DNA from: HK-STAS-PATE-2 sp046350895
GTDB taxonomy: Bacteria; Patescibacteriota; Patescibacteriia; 2-12-FULL-60-25
Direction of reading: 5' to 3'
Assembly: GCA_046350895.1 (NCBI GenBank)
Contig: JAXLZL010000001.1
Span: 124,001-188,000, forward strand
DNA length: 64,000 nt
Part shown: piece by piece, positions 37,366 through 46,099 of the stretch
Layout: each line of letters starts with the position of its first letter
How positions within the stretch are numbered: position 1 is the first letter of the stretch
The notes under the pieces: generated by a model
Told to the model about the DNA's origin: nothing
Databases searched by the model: none
What the model saw: the letters and a program-made list of their open reading frames with translations, nothing else
Translations under genes and position numbers: made by a program

Positions 37366-38242
37366 ACGTTTTGCAAAGGGTCAGATACCGGTTGCGATAT
37401 TCGGCGCGACGGTCATCGGTGTGAAATTTGAGCACATGGTCATTGGCGATGACATCGGTACCTTTATTCAAGCGGGCGCGGATACCGGCGGCAAACCTCC
37501 ATTCTGACAAGGCACGAGACCATTTCTCAAACCAAACAACTGTCGGTAAACGAAAACGAGGTACCGGCATCGTACCAAGAGGCAGCCATGAAGACGCGAG
37601 CGGATAATAGGTACGCAAAACGACATTGCTTTGCCAGAGCTTTTCACTAATACCATCATCAAAGAGCGGTAATAAAAACAAAAACCAATGGCGCAAATAG
37701 ACATCATTCTCAATGGCAAGCGGAGCCAAATCAAGCGCCTGCTCATCAACAAAAAAAGTGAGGCAAATCGGATCACGCTTGGCACCTTCAACACGCCAAT
37801 GCCGCAACATGAGATAAAGCGTTGCCAAAAAACGCGTTTGCCAAACCGTATTTTTTTTACAAACGATGAAAAAATCAATGTCGCTCTCTTCGCTTGCATG
37901 AGCGAGTGCCAAGGTATTGCAGACAAAGGCGGCCTTCACCCCACTCAAGCGAGCCAAAAAACGGGCAAACGCCTTGGCGCGATGGATCTTACGAGGAAAT
38001 AATGCTTCGCGTTCACGATGTTCGGCAATGAGTGAATCCGAGCCGGCAAACACATAACGACCCTTGGCATACACGAGCACCCCTTCTGCCACCAAGGTGT
38101 CGATAGCGAGTTCAGCGTCCTCAACCAAAACTCCACAATCCTCGGTCTCGGCATGCGACACCAATTCAAAACGCGTCGCAGGATATGCCAAGGCAGCAAA
38201 AAAACACTGCGCCCTTAAGATCGCCGCGCGAGCTTGGTTCAT
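37355..38242 (-). CDS. Nucleotidyltransferase-fold protein with winged-helix-like N-terminus
   Basis: The 295-residue protein has an N-terminal helical region (about 1-90) and a minimal nucleotidyltransferase core: 'AAFVCNTLALAHASEESDID' with the metal-binding D-I-D (Asp121, Asp123) followed by 'FFIVCKKN'. The usual Gly-Ser before the core is changed to Cys-Asn, so activity is uncertain. C-terminal hydrophobic 'WFLFLLPLF' suggests packing or membrane contact. It sits between dnaX (2 nt) and the O-antigen ligase gene; its role in glycan assembly is only suggested by context. Confidence 0.7.
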   Translation of the reverse strand: MNQARAAILRAQCFFAALAYPATRFELVSHAETEDCGVLVEDAELAIDTLVAEGVLVYAKGRYVFAGSDSLIAEHREREALFPRKIHRAKAFARFLARLSGVKAAFVCNTLALAHASEESDIDFFIVCKKNTVWQTRFLATLYLMLRHWRVEGAKRDPICLTFFVDEQALDLAPLAIENDVYLRHWFLFLLPLFDDGISEKLWQSNVVLRTYYPLASSWLPLGTMPVPRFRLPTVVWFEKWSRALSEWRFAAGIRARLNKGTDVIANDHVLKFHTDDRRAEYRNRYLTLCKTYDV

Positions 38243-38244
38243 AG

Positions 38245-39858
38245 TTAGGACTCAACCACCGAACCGCCAAAGGCATTCAAGATATTGCCTACCATATCAG
38301 GAGCGCCGCCCGATACTGCTGCGGTTTCGGCAGCAACGACGCCCTCAACCATGATTTGGTCATTCTTTAATGCCTTGCGTGCCGCCTCTTGGATGATGGC
38401 GCGGTTTTTACCATCACCAATCAGGCGATCACGGTGAAACGGGTATTGAAACTTGATAATGACGTTATTGCCTTCAACCGAGTACGGTGAAGACGTCTTT
38501 AAAATAAAGGGCAGGGAGTGGTTTTTTTCGTCCACGAGACGGATGATCTCTTGCCACTGTGAACGAACGGCGGCGATCGAAACCACTGCGGCTTCAGTTG
38601 AAGGCGCGGACTGTTCGATAACAGGTTTTTGCGCCTCGGCGACTGGCATGGACGGCGTTTCGACAACCGCTTTTTGCATAGTCGGTGGCTCGGGCGTTTT
38701 TACCGACTCTGGTTTTGGCAACGGCTTCGTCATGGCCGGCATCGGAGGAAACGCGCCACGGTCTTGGACCATGGGTGCCGGTGACAAGAGACTCAAACCA
38801 ACAAGCTGAACGGCAAAGACCGGGTCCATGCCCATTTTCACGTCACGACGGCGTTCAAACAACGAAAGCGCGAGATTGTGCAATTCACTCGGCGTAAAAC
38901 AACCGATACACGTCACAAGGGTGCGCTCGGCCCCAGAACCTACGCGGTAACGCTCGGCGGATGCGGCATCAGCCTCAGCGGCAAGCAGGTCTTCGACGCA
39001 TTGGATCAAGTCATCGAACATCGGCAAAAATGGCACGCCTTCATCAGCGAGCTTTTCTACAAGGATCCAACTGTCATGAAATTGACGTTTACCCCATGAG
39101 ACAAAAAGTTCGGCGGCTTTTTCTTGCTGGCCGATCGGGATCACGAGACCGACCGTCGCCTCGGTGATATGGGCATCACCCAAGCCGCCGACTTGTCCCA
39201 AGAGCGTTTCGGCATCGCGTAAACAGCCATCGGCTTTTTTGATCAAGATGCGCAAAGCGCCATCGTCGATAGTCCAACCCTCGGCTTTGGCGAGATCGAG
39301 CAAACGGGCACGCATGTCTTCATCTTTGATGCGGCGAAAGGCAAACTGCTGGCTGCGCGATAAAATCGTCGCTGGCACCTTGTGCCATTCGGTGGTCGCC
39401 AAAATGAAAAAGGCGTATTCAGGCGGTTCTTCGAGCGTTTTCAGCAGCGCGTTCCAGGCCGCCGTTGAGAGCATGTGGGCTTCATCCAAAATATAGACCT
39501 TGCGATGGCCCGACGTCGGTGCAAAACGCACGTGTTCGATAATTGCCTCACGTACTGCATCAACGCCATTATTGGTAGCAGCATCAAGCTCAATGGTGTC
39601 GAAGGTGCGACCGTCTTGGGCCGACTTGCAGTTATCGCATATCGTGCAAGGTTCACCATCTTTTAGGCTGGTACAGTTCAAGGCCTTGGCAAAAATACGC
39701 GCCGTGGTCGTTTTGCCCACGCCACGTGGGCCAGAGAACAAAAAGACATGCCCCAAACGCCCGGTAGCAAGCTCTTTGCGGAGGGTCTCGGTAATGTGCT
39801 GTTGGCCGGTAACGTCGGCAAAACGCTGGGGTCGGTGAATCTGGCTCAGGGACGGCAT
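38245..39858 (-). CDS. dnaX: DNA polymerase III subunit gamma/tau
   Basis: The 537-residue clamp-loader ATPase shows the Walker A 'FSGPRGVGKTTTARIFAKAL', the zinc ligands C-x8-C-x2-C-x2-C around 'GEPCTICDNC', Walker B 'YILDEAHMLSTAAWNALLKT', the SRC-like 'ATILSRSQQFAFRRI' and domain III. A Pro/Glu-rich linker (about 370-430) precedes a tau-type tail. I saw no obvious A-rich slippery site for a short gamma form. The neighbouring palindrome (39872-39891) lies in its promoter region. Confidence 0.95.
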   Translation of the reverse strand: MPSLSQIHRPQRFADVTGQQHITETLRKELATGRLGHVFLFSGPRGVGKTTTARIFAKALNCTSLKDGEPCTICDNCKSAQDGRTFDTIELDAATNNGVDAVREAIIEHVRFAPTSGHRKVYILDEAHMLSTAAWNALLKTLEEPPEYAFFILATTEWHKVPATILSRSQQFAFRRIKDEDMRARLLDLAKAEGWTIDDGALRILIKKADGCLRDAETLLGQVGGLGDAHITEATVGLVIPIGQQEKAAELFVSWGKRQFHDSWILVEKLADEGVPFLPMFDDLIQCVEDLLAAEADAASAERYRVGSGAERTLVTCIGCFTPSELHNLALSLFERRRDVKMGMDPVFAVQLVGLSLLSPAPMVQDRGAFPPMPAMTKPLPKPESVKTPEPPTMQKAVVETPSMPVAEAQKPVIEQSAPSTEAAVVSIAAVRSQWQEIIRLVDEKNHSLPFILKTSSPYSVEGNNVIIKFQYPFHRDRLIGDGKNRAIIQEAARKALKNDQIMVEGVVAAETAAVSGGAPDMVGNILNAFGGSVVES

Positions 39859-39871
39859 AATGCCCTTATGA

Positions 39872-39891
39872 TGACCCCTGCGCAGGGGTCA
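39872..39891. promoter_or_regulatory. Perfect 20-bp palindrome in the dnaX promoter region
   Basis: TGACCCCTGC / GCAGGGGTCA. It fills the spacer between TTGACT (39891-39896) and CATCAT (39868-39873), which are 17 nt apart on the minus strand. It may be an operator, or a terminator stem without a T-run for the preceding gene. Confidence 0.45.
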
Positions 39892-39900
39892 GTCAAAGCG

Positions 39901-40563
39901 CTACTCCCACGTGCTTTCGGCCTTTTTCATGACATGCTCGACGGCTGCCCATTTTGATGGAGCGTTCTTTGGCACAAGGATAACCACCTCATCGCCCGGC
40001 TTGGCTTTATGAAAAGAAATGGCTGCCGCCAAGACACGGTGGGTATGGCCGTCAGCAAGAACCTTGAAGTCGCTGCTCATATCACCCATGACAAGGGTGC
40101 CAATGACGCGGCGGCGTTCAATCGGGCCGCGCTGCTTAAAGACAAAGCGTCCTGAGTCGGTAATGGTTACGCGCATCAAATCGCCTTCGACGAGCTTGGA
40201 CTTTGACGCGTAGTTCGGCGGCACCGGGTACGGATTACCGTCTTCGCCAATCATGTTCTCACCATCAAAAACACCGTCGATCGATTTTCCTTCAAATGAA
40301 ATACCGAAGTCCTTTGATTCAGAGAGGAGTTTCTCAACATCAGCTGCCTCGGCACGGCTCTCGAGCAAGCGTTCAAGCGTGTCAATCTGTTCTTTCAGCG
40401 AACGGATGACGCGCTGCGCGAGAGCGAGCTTGGTCTCAATAGCAGAAAGAGCTTTTGGCGCATTGAGGTCGGTCCCCTCGTCAAAGACGTCTTGTTCTTT
40501 TTCGACTTCGGTCTCGATCTCGATCGGCTCATCATGGTCTGGCAATTGAAATGGCGTTGGCAT
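39901..40563 (-). CDS. Conserved CPR protein with coiled coil and beta domain
   Basis: The 220-residue protein starts with an acidic segment, a coiled coil (about 40-80, 'AQRVIRSLKEQIDTLERLLE'), and a conserved beta domain with 'SIDGVFDGENMIGEDGNPYP', 'YASKSKLVEGDLMRVTI', 'RVIGTLV' and 'KPGDEVVILVP...SKWAAVEHV'. I know close relatives as conserved hypotheticals across CPR genomes; the function is unknown. It lies between dnaX and the T4SS-like ATPase gene. The candidate extended -10 at 40597-40605 overlaps the ATPase stop codon. Confidence 0.75.
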   Translation of the reverse strand: MPTPFQLPDHDEPIEIETEVEKEQDVFDEGTDLNAPKALSAIETKLALAQRVIRSLKEQIDTLERLLESRAEAADVEKLLSESKDFGISFEGKSIDGVFDGENMIGEDGNPYPVPPNYASKSKLVEGDLMRVTITDSGRFVFKQRGPIERRRVIGTLVMGDMSSDFKVLADGHTHRVLAAAISFHKAKPGDEVVILVPKNAPSKWAAVEHVMKKAESTWE

Positions 40564-40602
40564 AGTTTTTGGATTTTAGGTATTAAGATTTCTGTTATTT
40601 TA

Positions 40603-43185
40603 TCACACCAAGGCATCTTCGCCGGCAAACATGGTCATTTCACGGCGCTGCGCGATCTCGGCTTCGATCAAGGCGCGCTTGCGGCCAAACTTATAGCGCG
40701 AGAGCTCTTTGATCATGCTGGCGAGGTCATGCGTTTTAGGGCGGCGGGCACGAATAGGTTGAAAGTTAAACGGCTTTGACGCCTGGTTATCGATCAAGAT
40801 CTTGGCATTAAAGGTAAAGGCCTCAACATTCACCAAGTCATACTCGCTGAAGGTCGGTGCGAATTCTTTGGCCAAGAACTCGGCATCTTCGACGCCGACG
40901 CGGTTAACGAACATCGAGCCCACGTTACCAAAGATGGCATCACGAATGGCATTGTCGCCGCCCTTGCCCTCGAGTTGGCCGATGAATTGGTGGGCAATGA
41001 TGAGATCAAGGCCGTATTTACGGGCTTCTGAGAGAATGGCCGAGATAGAATCTGTTAAGAAGTTTTGGAACTCATCAATGTAAAGGTAGAAGTCTTTGCG
41101 ATCTTTTGCCTCCATGTCGGCACGGGCCAAAGCCGCCATCAAAATCTTGCCGACGAGCACCATGCCGATGAGATAGGCGTTCAAATCGCCAATCTTGCCC
41201 TTTGAAAGCTTGAGCAGCAAAATCTTCTGCCCGTCCATCACGTCGCGCACATTAAAGGCGCTCTTCTGCTGGCCGATAATCGGCCTCATGTAGTCGTTAT
41301 AAATGAACGGCGTGAGCTTGGACGTGATATACGGCACCATGTTTGCCAATGAGGCTTCGCCACCTGCTTTGAGCGCTTCTTTGGTCCAGAAGTCTTTAAC
41401 GTCTTGTGACTTGCACTTCGACAATTTGTAATTACGGTAATCTTCGTCAGCCAATACCTTAGGGATCTCCATCAGGGTCGAGCCAGACTCAGGATCCTCC
41501 ATCAACAACAAGATGGCATTGCGCATATACAACTCAAACATCGGGCCACCCGTAGATTTGAGATCGTAGAGCTTGTCAAAGATCTTCAACATCTCATTGA
41601 TCACGAAGGTCTTTTGCTCCGGCTTCGCTGGATCAAACTCCAACATGTTCAGGCCCATCGGGCGCTCAAAGTCAGCCGGGTCAAAGAAGATCACGTCTTC
41701 AGCGCGCTCTTTTGGCACGAACTCGAGGGCATCGTCGGCAAAATCACCGTGCGGATCAATGACACAAACACCACGGCCTTCTTCAATATCTTGCTGGACC
41801 ATGGCCTTCATCATCTCGGTTTTACCCGAACCGGATTTACCGATGATATACATGTGGCGGCGGCGGTCTTCTTGCTTAACGCGCACGTCATAACGGTGGC
41901 CGCGATAATCTGAAGTACCGAGCAAAATACCGGTCTCTGGCAGGTTTGATGGTGGTAATGCCTTGCGTGACAAAAGCCAATTGATTTTTGGCGTCTCGGT
42001 GGTCGGTAACGGCAAATGAAATACCGTGGCCATTTCTTCTGAATTCATCACCATTCTGAAATTCTCATCAAATGAACGGTAAATAAAATCACGGATCACG
42101 CGCTGCTGGCGGCTTGGCATTTGGTGCTTAAAGCCGTTGCCGTATTCATAAATATTAAATTGGCCGTATGAACCGAGAATGTCATTCAAATAACGCTGGG
42201 CAATCTCAGGCGTGCGCGCCGAGACAACAATGCGCACATTTACGTCGAGACCGGCTTTTGACGCCTTTTCTTCGAGGCCTTTGGCCATCTCTTGTTCGAA
42301 TGCCGACAAGCCCTGGGGTTCTTTTGGTTTATCGTCTTTTTTGCCCGATGAAGCCGCCTTGCCGATCTCGCTGCCGATCGAAGACATGAGCCCCTTGCTT
42401 TGCAGGTCCTTCATCTTTTTACCGCCCTGCAAGCCACGGGCGATGCGCAACCCCTCAGAACGCCACCATTTTGGCGCACTGCGTACCACGTATTGGATGG
42501 CGGCTCCGTCGGCGTCTTCGATTTTTGAAAGCGAGTTAGTGAGGCCGTTCATTGAATCCGACTCAAGCTTGCGATAGGTTTTGATCGGAAAGTAGTTCTC
42601 ACGGCGAAAGGCGAGATAGCTCCCCAAAATCACGCCGGTTGGAGTAAAGATATTGTAATCAGGCACTTCTTCGACCTGGGCATTCGGGTACTGGGCCAGG
42701 ATTTGTTGTTCGACAAAGGTCGCCTGCTTTTCTGGTACCGTCACATAAAACGAGATCTTGCTGCGGTGTGAAACGATTTCAAACGAGAACACGTCGTCAC
42801 GGCCGTAGAACCATGACTTAAAACCCTTTTGTGCCTTGAGTGCACCGACGGTGGCAAAGACGGTCTCCATCGCGCCGATGGATTCTTGGATCTGCGACTG
42901 CGAGGCGCTTTGCTTGGCATCATCTGCTGTCAGGTTTTTTGGGACACGTACCATGAGGACCTTGGTCTTAAAGGCGCTCTCAGCCGCCTTGCTGCCACGC
43001 AAAAACAACCGGGCAACATTAAGCGCTATCGCGACGAATACCGCCAAACCCACAAGACCCGCCACCAACCACACGATCGGATTCGATACTAATGTGTTGA
43101 TATCAAAAACCTGCAAAGCCGAAGACCCAGCCCCGATATCAGTCGGGGTCTCAACGGTGATTTGCAACAAAGGAAGAAAGAACAT
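40603..43185 (-). CDS. T4SS coupling-type/DUF87 P-loop ATPase
   Basis: The 860-residue protein has one N-terminal membrane helix (about 36-62), a soluble domain (about 75-400) and an HerA/TraG-like motor: Walker A 'IIGKSGSGKTEMMKAM' (about 449), 'VIDPHGDFADDALEFVP', and Walker B 'FYLYIDEFQNF' (about 699-709), then 'ARKYGLDLIIAHQFIGQL'. This is the plan of VirD4/TraD-type coupling proteins and their CPR relatives. It probably moves DNA or protein across the envelope. I take ATG at 43185; the in-frame start 93 nt upstream would overlap the neighbour. Its partner gene is 10 nt upstream. Confidence 0.88.
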   Translation of the reverse strand: MFFLPLLQITVETPTDIGAGSSALQVFDINTLVSNPIVWLVAGLVGLAVFVAIALNVARLFLRGSKAAESAFKTKVLMVRVPKNLTADDAKQSASQSQIQESIGAMETVFATVGALKAQKGFKSWFYGRDDVFSFEIVSHRSKISFYVTVPEKQATFVEQQILAQYPNAQVEEVPDYNIFTPTGVILGSYLAFRRENYFPIKTYRKLESDSMNGLTNSLSKIEDADGAAIQYVVRSAPKWWRSEGLRIARGLQGGKKMKDLQSKGLMSSIGSEIGKAASSGKKDDKPKEPQGLSAFEQEMAKGLEEKASKAGLDVNVRIVVSARTPEIAQRYLNDILGSYGQFNIYEYGNGFKHQMPSRQQRVIRDFIYRSFDENFRMVMNSEEMATVFHLPLPTTETPKINWLLSRKALPPSNLPETGILLGTSDYRGHRYDVRVKQEDRRRHMYIIGKSGSGKTEMMKAMVQQDIEEGRGVCVIDPHGDFADDALEFVPKERAEDVIFFDPADFERPMGLNMLEFDPAKPEQKTFVINEMLKIFDKLYDLKSTGGPMFELYMRNAILLLMEDPESGSTLMEIPKVLADEDYRNYKLSKCKSQDVKDFWTKEALKAGGEASLANMVPYITSKLTPFIYNDYMRPIIGQQKSAFNVRDVMDGQKILLLKLSKGKIGDLNAYLIGMVLVGKILMAALARADMEAKDRKDFYLYIDEFQNFLTDSISAILSEARKYGLDLIIAHQFIGQLEGKGGDNAIRDAIFGNVGSMFVNRVGVEDAEFLAKEFAPTFSEYDLVNVEAFTFNAKILIDNQASKPFNFQPIRARRPKTHDLASMIKELSRYKFGRKRALIEAEIAQRREMTMFAGEDALV

Positions 43186-43195
43186 GGTTTTGTTT

Positions 43196-43864
43196 TTAGA
43201 GTTTTGGCTCGGAGTCCTCGCGACGCACGCGATCAAGCTCGAGAATGCGGTCGGTTTTGATTTTGATCTCTTGCTCAAGAAAGAATTTATTGACGCCCGG
43301 GATGGTCAGTAACCATTCTTTTAGCAGGCGAAACACTTCTTTGGTCTTGATATGCATGCTACGCACCATGCCGGCGATGATCGCCGTCACGTCGCGGCCC
43401 TTTTTTAAGAAGCGTTCGCGAGCCGAAGGCTCCATAGTCTCAACAAAAGCCCCGAGGCCGTCTTCAACAATTTTTTCGACTTCTTCGTAGACGCCGTCTT
43501 TAACGACCTCTATCTGGGCCGCATTGGCTTTACCGCGCTTGGCCTTTGCGCCCCCCGCCGCAGCTACGCCAGCCGTCTCGGCGGCGTGTTCAGCCATGGC
43601 TGGTTCTTGCTCGTGGCTTTGCTCTAAAAAGTTATCTTGGTCGAGCTCTTTAAGTGCCGCAAGGTCGGCTTGGCCCGGCGTTAAGGTCTCGCCAGGTTCG
43701 ACTGAATAATTTTGCTCAACGGGTGGCGTATACACCGGTTCGGTACCAAAAACAGGTGCCGGTTCAGCCTGCACCGGTTCTGGCGCTTGGTATTCGGGCG
43801 CTACCGGCTCACTTGCCGTGCTTGAACCGCCCTCAAACCCGTCCAAAAATCCTCCGTCTGACAT
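43196..43864 (-). CDS. Partner protein of the T4SS-like ATPase, unknown family
   Basis: The 222-residue protein has an acidic Pro/Glu-rich disordered half (to about residue 105, with 'PEYQAPEPVQAEPAPVFG') and a helical C-terminal half ('VYEEVEKIVEDGLGAFVETM', 'RFLKKGRDVTAIIAGMVRSM', 'FRLLKEWLLTIPGVNKFFLE'). No membrane helix is obvious. I recognise the general form from CPR genomes next to the ATPase but no function. The ATG at 43864 sits 6 nt after an extended -10. Confidence 0.72.
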   Translation of the reverse strand: MSDGGFLDGFEGGSSTASEPVAPEYQAPEPVQAEPAPVFGTEPVYTPPVEQNYSVEPGETLTPGQADLAALKELDQDNFLEQSHEQEPAMAEHAAETAGVAAAGGAKAKRGKANAAQIEVVKDGVYEEVEKIVEDGLGAFVETMEPSARERFLKKGRDVTAIIAGMVRSMHIKTKEVFRLLKEWLLTIPGVNKFFLEQEIKIKTDRILELDRVRREDSEPKL

Positions 43865-43870
43865 GGCCCG

Positions 43871-43879
43871 ATTATACCA
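43871..43879 (-). promoter_or_regulatory. Extended -10 promoter of the ATPase unit
   Basis: TGGTATAAT, perfect TGn-TATAAT. The ATG lies 6 nt after it, so the predicted transcription start is the start codon itself. Confidence 0.68.
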
Positions 43880-43885
43880 CGACAA

Positions 43886-43910
43886 CCAAAAACCCGCCGA
43901 GGCGGGTTTT
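43886..43910 (-). terminator. Terminator of the cysS/HEPN unit
   Basis: A 10-bp stem AAAACCCGCC / GGCGGGTTTT (43889-43898, 43901-43910) with a 2-nt apex, so the closing pairs open into the loop; followed by TTGG on the minus strand. Confidence 0.82.
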
Positions 43911-43940
43911 ACATGGTTAACAGAGTGATACATGATCGGC

Positions 43941-44681
43941 TCAATCCGTCTTATTTTCCTTCAGTAACCGATGCCAATCGTTGGAAAGATGGTTCAGACT
44001 TAGGTCTAGCTTATTTCTTGTGATTAATAAGTAGTAACTATCCGCTAAGTCTCTAATTTTATCTATCGCTTTATCAAGATCATCAAAATTCGGAAATTTT
44101 TTCAACTTAGACTCTTTTGAACTGTGTGCCACTACGTTATTTCGATATTTTCTTATCAAATCGGTATAACTACGAAGCTCCGTTGCATCACGTCTTACCC
44201 GCTCCATATCAAGAAATCCATTCTTGCTAAAAAAGAAGTTTCTGAGATCTTTATTGGGTGCATAACCTACACCAACCTCCTTCACACCATTCGTACCGGT
44301 CTGGAATTCACTCTTTTGCCTCTCAATAGTGTAACCACCTCCAGCATAGGTAAAAGAACGTAAAAAACCTTTGACGGGTACTTCTTCCGAAGTGAAGTGA
44401 TCGGCGTAACACAAAACATCTTTAATCAAATTGATTAAACTAAGAACCCTACTATCTTCATCAATCATCCTCCCAACAGCGACCACCATGGATGCAACGT
44501 ATCCGTATGTGAGCGCATGGGCAAGATCGCTAATATCGATACTACTATCAAAGTTTATTTTTTCTCTAAGTTCTTTAAGTACTTTTCGAGTCTCGATGAG
44601 CGGTAAAATCTCCCCAAGCATGATCTGTTCAATCTCATCTTTCAAACGACTTATTTCACTACTTATCTCAACAGGTTGCAT
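43941..44681 (-). CDS. HEPN-type protein, AbiU2-like
   Basis: The 246-residue all-helical protein has the HEPN nuclease motif R-x5-H at Arg180-His186 ('YRNNVVAHSSKES') and a family-like 'VVAVGRMIDEDSRVLSLINL'. HEPN proteins of the AbiU2 type are implicated in phage abortive infection as RNases; that link here is inferred. Base composition is low in GC (about one third in sampled 60-nt lines, against about half in most neighbours), and the AT-rich stretch continues into the 3' end of cysS. It starts 2 nt after cysS stops. No antitoxin-like partner is evident. Confidence 0.6.
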   Translation of the reverse strand: MQPVEISSEISRLKDEIEQIMLGEILPLIETRKVLKELREKINFDSSIDISDLAHALTYGYVASMVVAVGRMIDEDSRVLSLINLIKDVLCYADHFTSEEVPVKGFLRSFTYAGGGYTIERQKSEFQTGTNGVKEVGVGYAPNKDLRNFFFSKNGFLDMERVRRDATELRSYTDLIRKYRNNVVAHSSKESKLKKFPNFDDLDKAIDKIRDLADSYYLLITRNKLDLSLNHLSNDWHRLLKENKTD

Positions 44682-44683
44682 AA

Positions 44684-46072
44684 CTACCCCCTCTTTTCGA
44701 GCTTAAATACGCTTCCGTTAAAATTACCATCGATCACATTCCAACCTTCTCCTTCAATCTCTTTACGGAGTAAGTCTGCTTCTGCGTAGTCTTTAGCTAT
44801 TTTTGCCACATGTCTTTTCTTCGCAAGCTCGAAGACATGTTTTGGTGCAATTACTGCTGGAATGTCCATGCTTTTCTCTAAATCAAGACCTAGAACCTCA
44901 TCCATTACCAACACGGTTGCACCTTTATCCTGAGCTAATAGATCAGAATTAAAGACTTGATGAAGGACTGCAAGCGCCTTGGATGTATTCAAATCTTCAG
45001 AGAGGGCTGTCTTGAACTTTTCTAGAAATCCTAGATCTGGAATTCCGTCTTTTTTCAAAAAACTTACTTCACGACGAATATTTTTTAATGAGTTTTGAGC
45101 CATTTCCATCGCAGTCCAACTAAAATTTTGTTTTTGACGATAATTAGCCCCCAAGAAAAAGAGACGCAAAGCCAAAGGCTCGAAACCACGTTCAACAATC
45201 TCAGGCAAGACATACAGATTACCAAGCGATTTGGACATCTTCTGGTTATCCATCAACAAGAATTCGCCGTGCATCCAGTAGTTGGCGAGAGGCTCATGAT
45301 AAGCGGCTTCGCTTTGGGCGATTTCGTTTTCGTGGTGGACGGCAATATGGTCGACGCCTCCGCAATGGATGTCGAATGGCTGACCGAGATAGGCACGCGC
45401 CATCGCCGAACACTCAATATGCCAACCCGGAAAGCCAACACCCCAAGGACTCTCCCACTCCATATGACGTTTATGGCCGACTGGCGAGAACTTCCACAAC
45501 GCAAAGTCAGCTGGATGGCGTTTTTCTTCGTTTTCTTCGACGCGTGCGCCAGCAAGTTTGTCGGCAAGTGATTGGCCAGAGAGCTCACCATATTTTTGAA
45601 ACTTCGCGACATCAAAATAGACACCGTCACTCGTCGTATAGGTGTAGCCCTGTTTCTCGAGCAATTGCACCATCTCGATTTGTTCTTTGATATGCGCGGT
45701 GGCTCGTGGCATCTCGTCGGGCGGCAAGATATTCATCTTGGCCGTGTCTTCGACGAACATCGCTTCATAGTCTTTGGCGATGTCCCAAGCCGTGCGGCCG
45801 AGGCGAGCCGCCGTGCTCTCAACCTTGTCTTCACCGGCATCACCGTCGCCCACCAAGTGACCGACATCGGTGATATTCATCACATGCTTCACCTTGAATC
45901 CGAGCATGGTGAGGGAGCGCTTCAAGACGTCCTCAAACACGTACATGCGCAAATTACCCACGTGGGCGCGGCCATAAACTGTCGGACCACAGGTATACAA
46001 ACCAACCTCCCCCGCCTTGATGGGGGTAAAATCCTGCTCGCTATGAGTCAGGGTATTGTAGATGCGCAACAT
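44684..46072 (-). CDS. cysS: Cysteinyl-tRNA synthetase
   Basis: The 462-residue class I synthetase charges tRNA-Cys. It has 'YTCGPTVYGRAHVGNLRMYV' (the HIGH-type motif as HVGN, with the zinc Cys), 'GFPGWHIECSAMARAYLG', 'IHCGGVDHIAVHHENEIAQS' and the KMSKS loop 'MDNQKMSKSLGN'. The C-terminal third (about residue 300 on, 44684 to about 45170) is encoded in distinctly AT-richer sequence than the rest, continuing into the adjoining HEPN gene. That points to a mosaic gene made by recombination. Confidence 0.95.
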   Translation of the reverse strand: MLRIYNTLTHSEQDFTPIKAGEVGLYTCGPTVYGRAHVGNLRMYVFEDVLKRSLTMLGFKVKHVMNITDVGHLVGDGDAGEDKVESTAARLGRTAWDIAKDYEAMFVEDTAKMNILPPDEMPRATAHIKEQIEMVQLLEKQGYTYTTSDGVYFDVAKFQKYGELSGQSLADKLAGARVEENEEKRHPADFALWKFSPVGHKRHMEWESPWGVGFPGWHIECSAMARAYLGQPFDIHCGGVDHIAVHHENEIAQSEAAYHEPLANYWMHGEFLLMDNQKMSKSLGNLYVLPEIVERGFEPLALRLFFLGANYRQKQNFSWTAMEMAQNSLKNIRREVSFLKKDGIPDLGFLEKFKTALSEDLNTSKALAVLHQVFNSDLLAQDKGATVLVMDEVLGLDLEKSMDIPAVIAPKHVFELAKKRHVAKIAKDYAEADLLRKEIEGEGWNVIDGNFNGSVFKLEKRG

Positions 46073-46099
46073 GGCCGTACCTTACCCAAAAGGCTGGGG

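Noticed and set aside
38245..39858. Gamma-form frameshift signal in dnaX
   Set aside because: I found no A-rich slippery heptamer followed by a convincing hairpin in the minus-strand frame.
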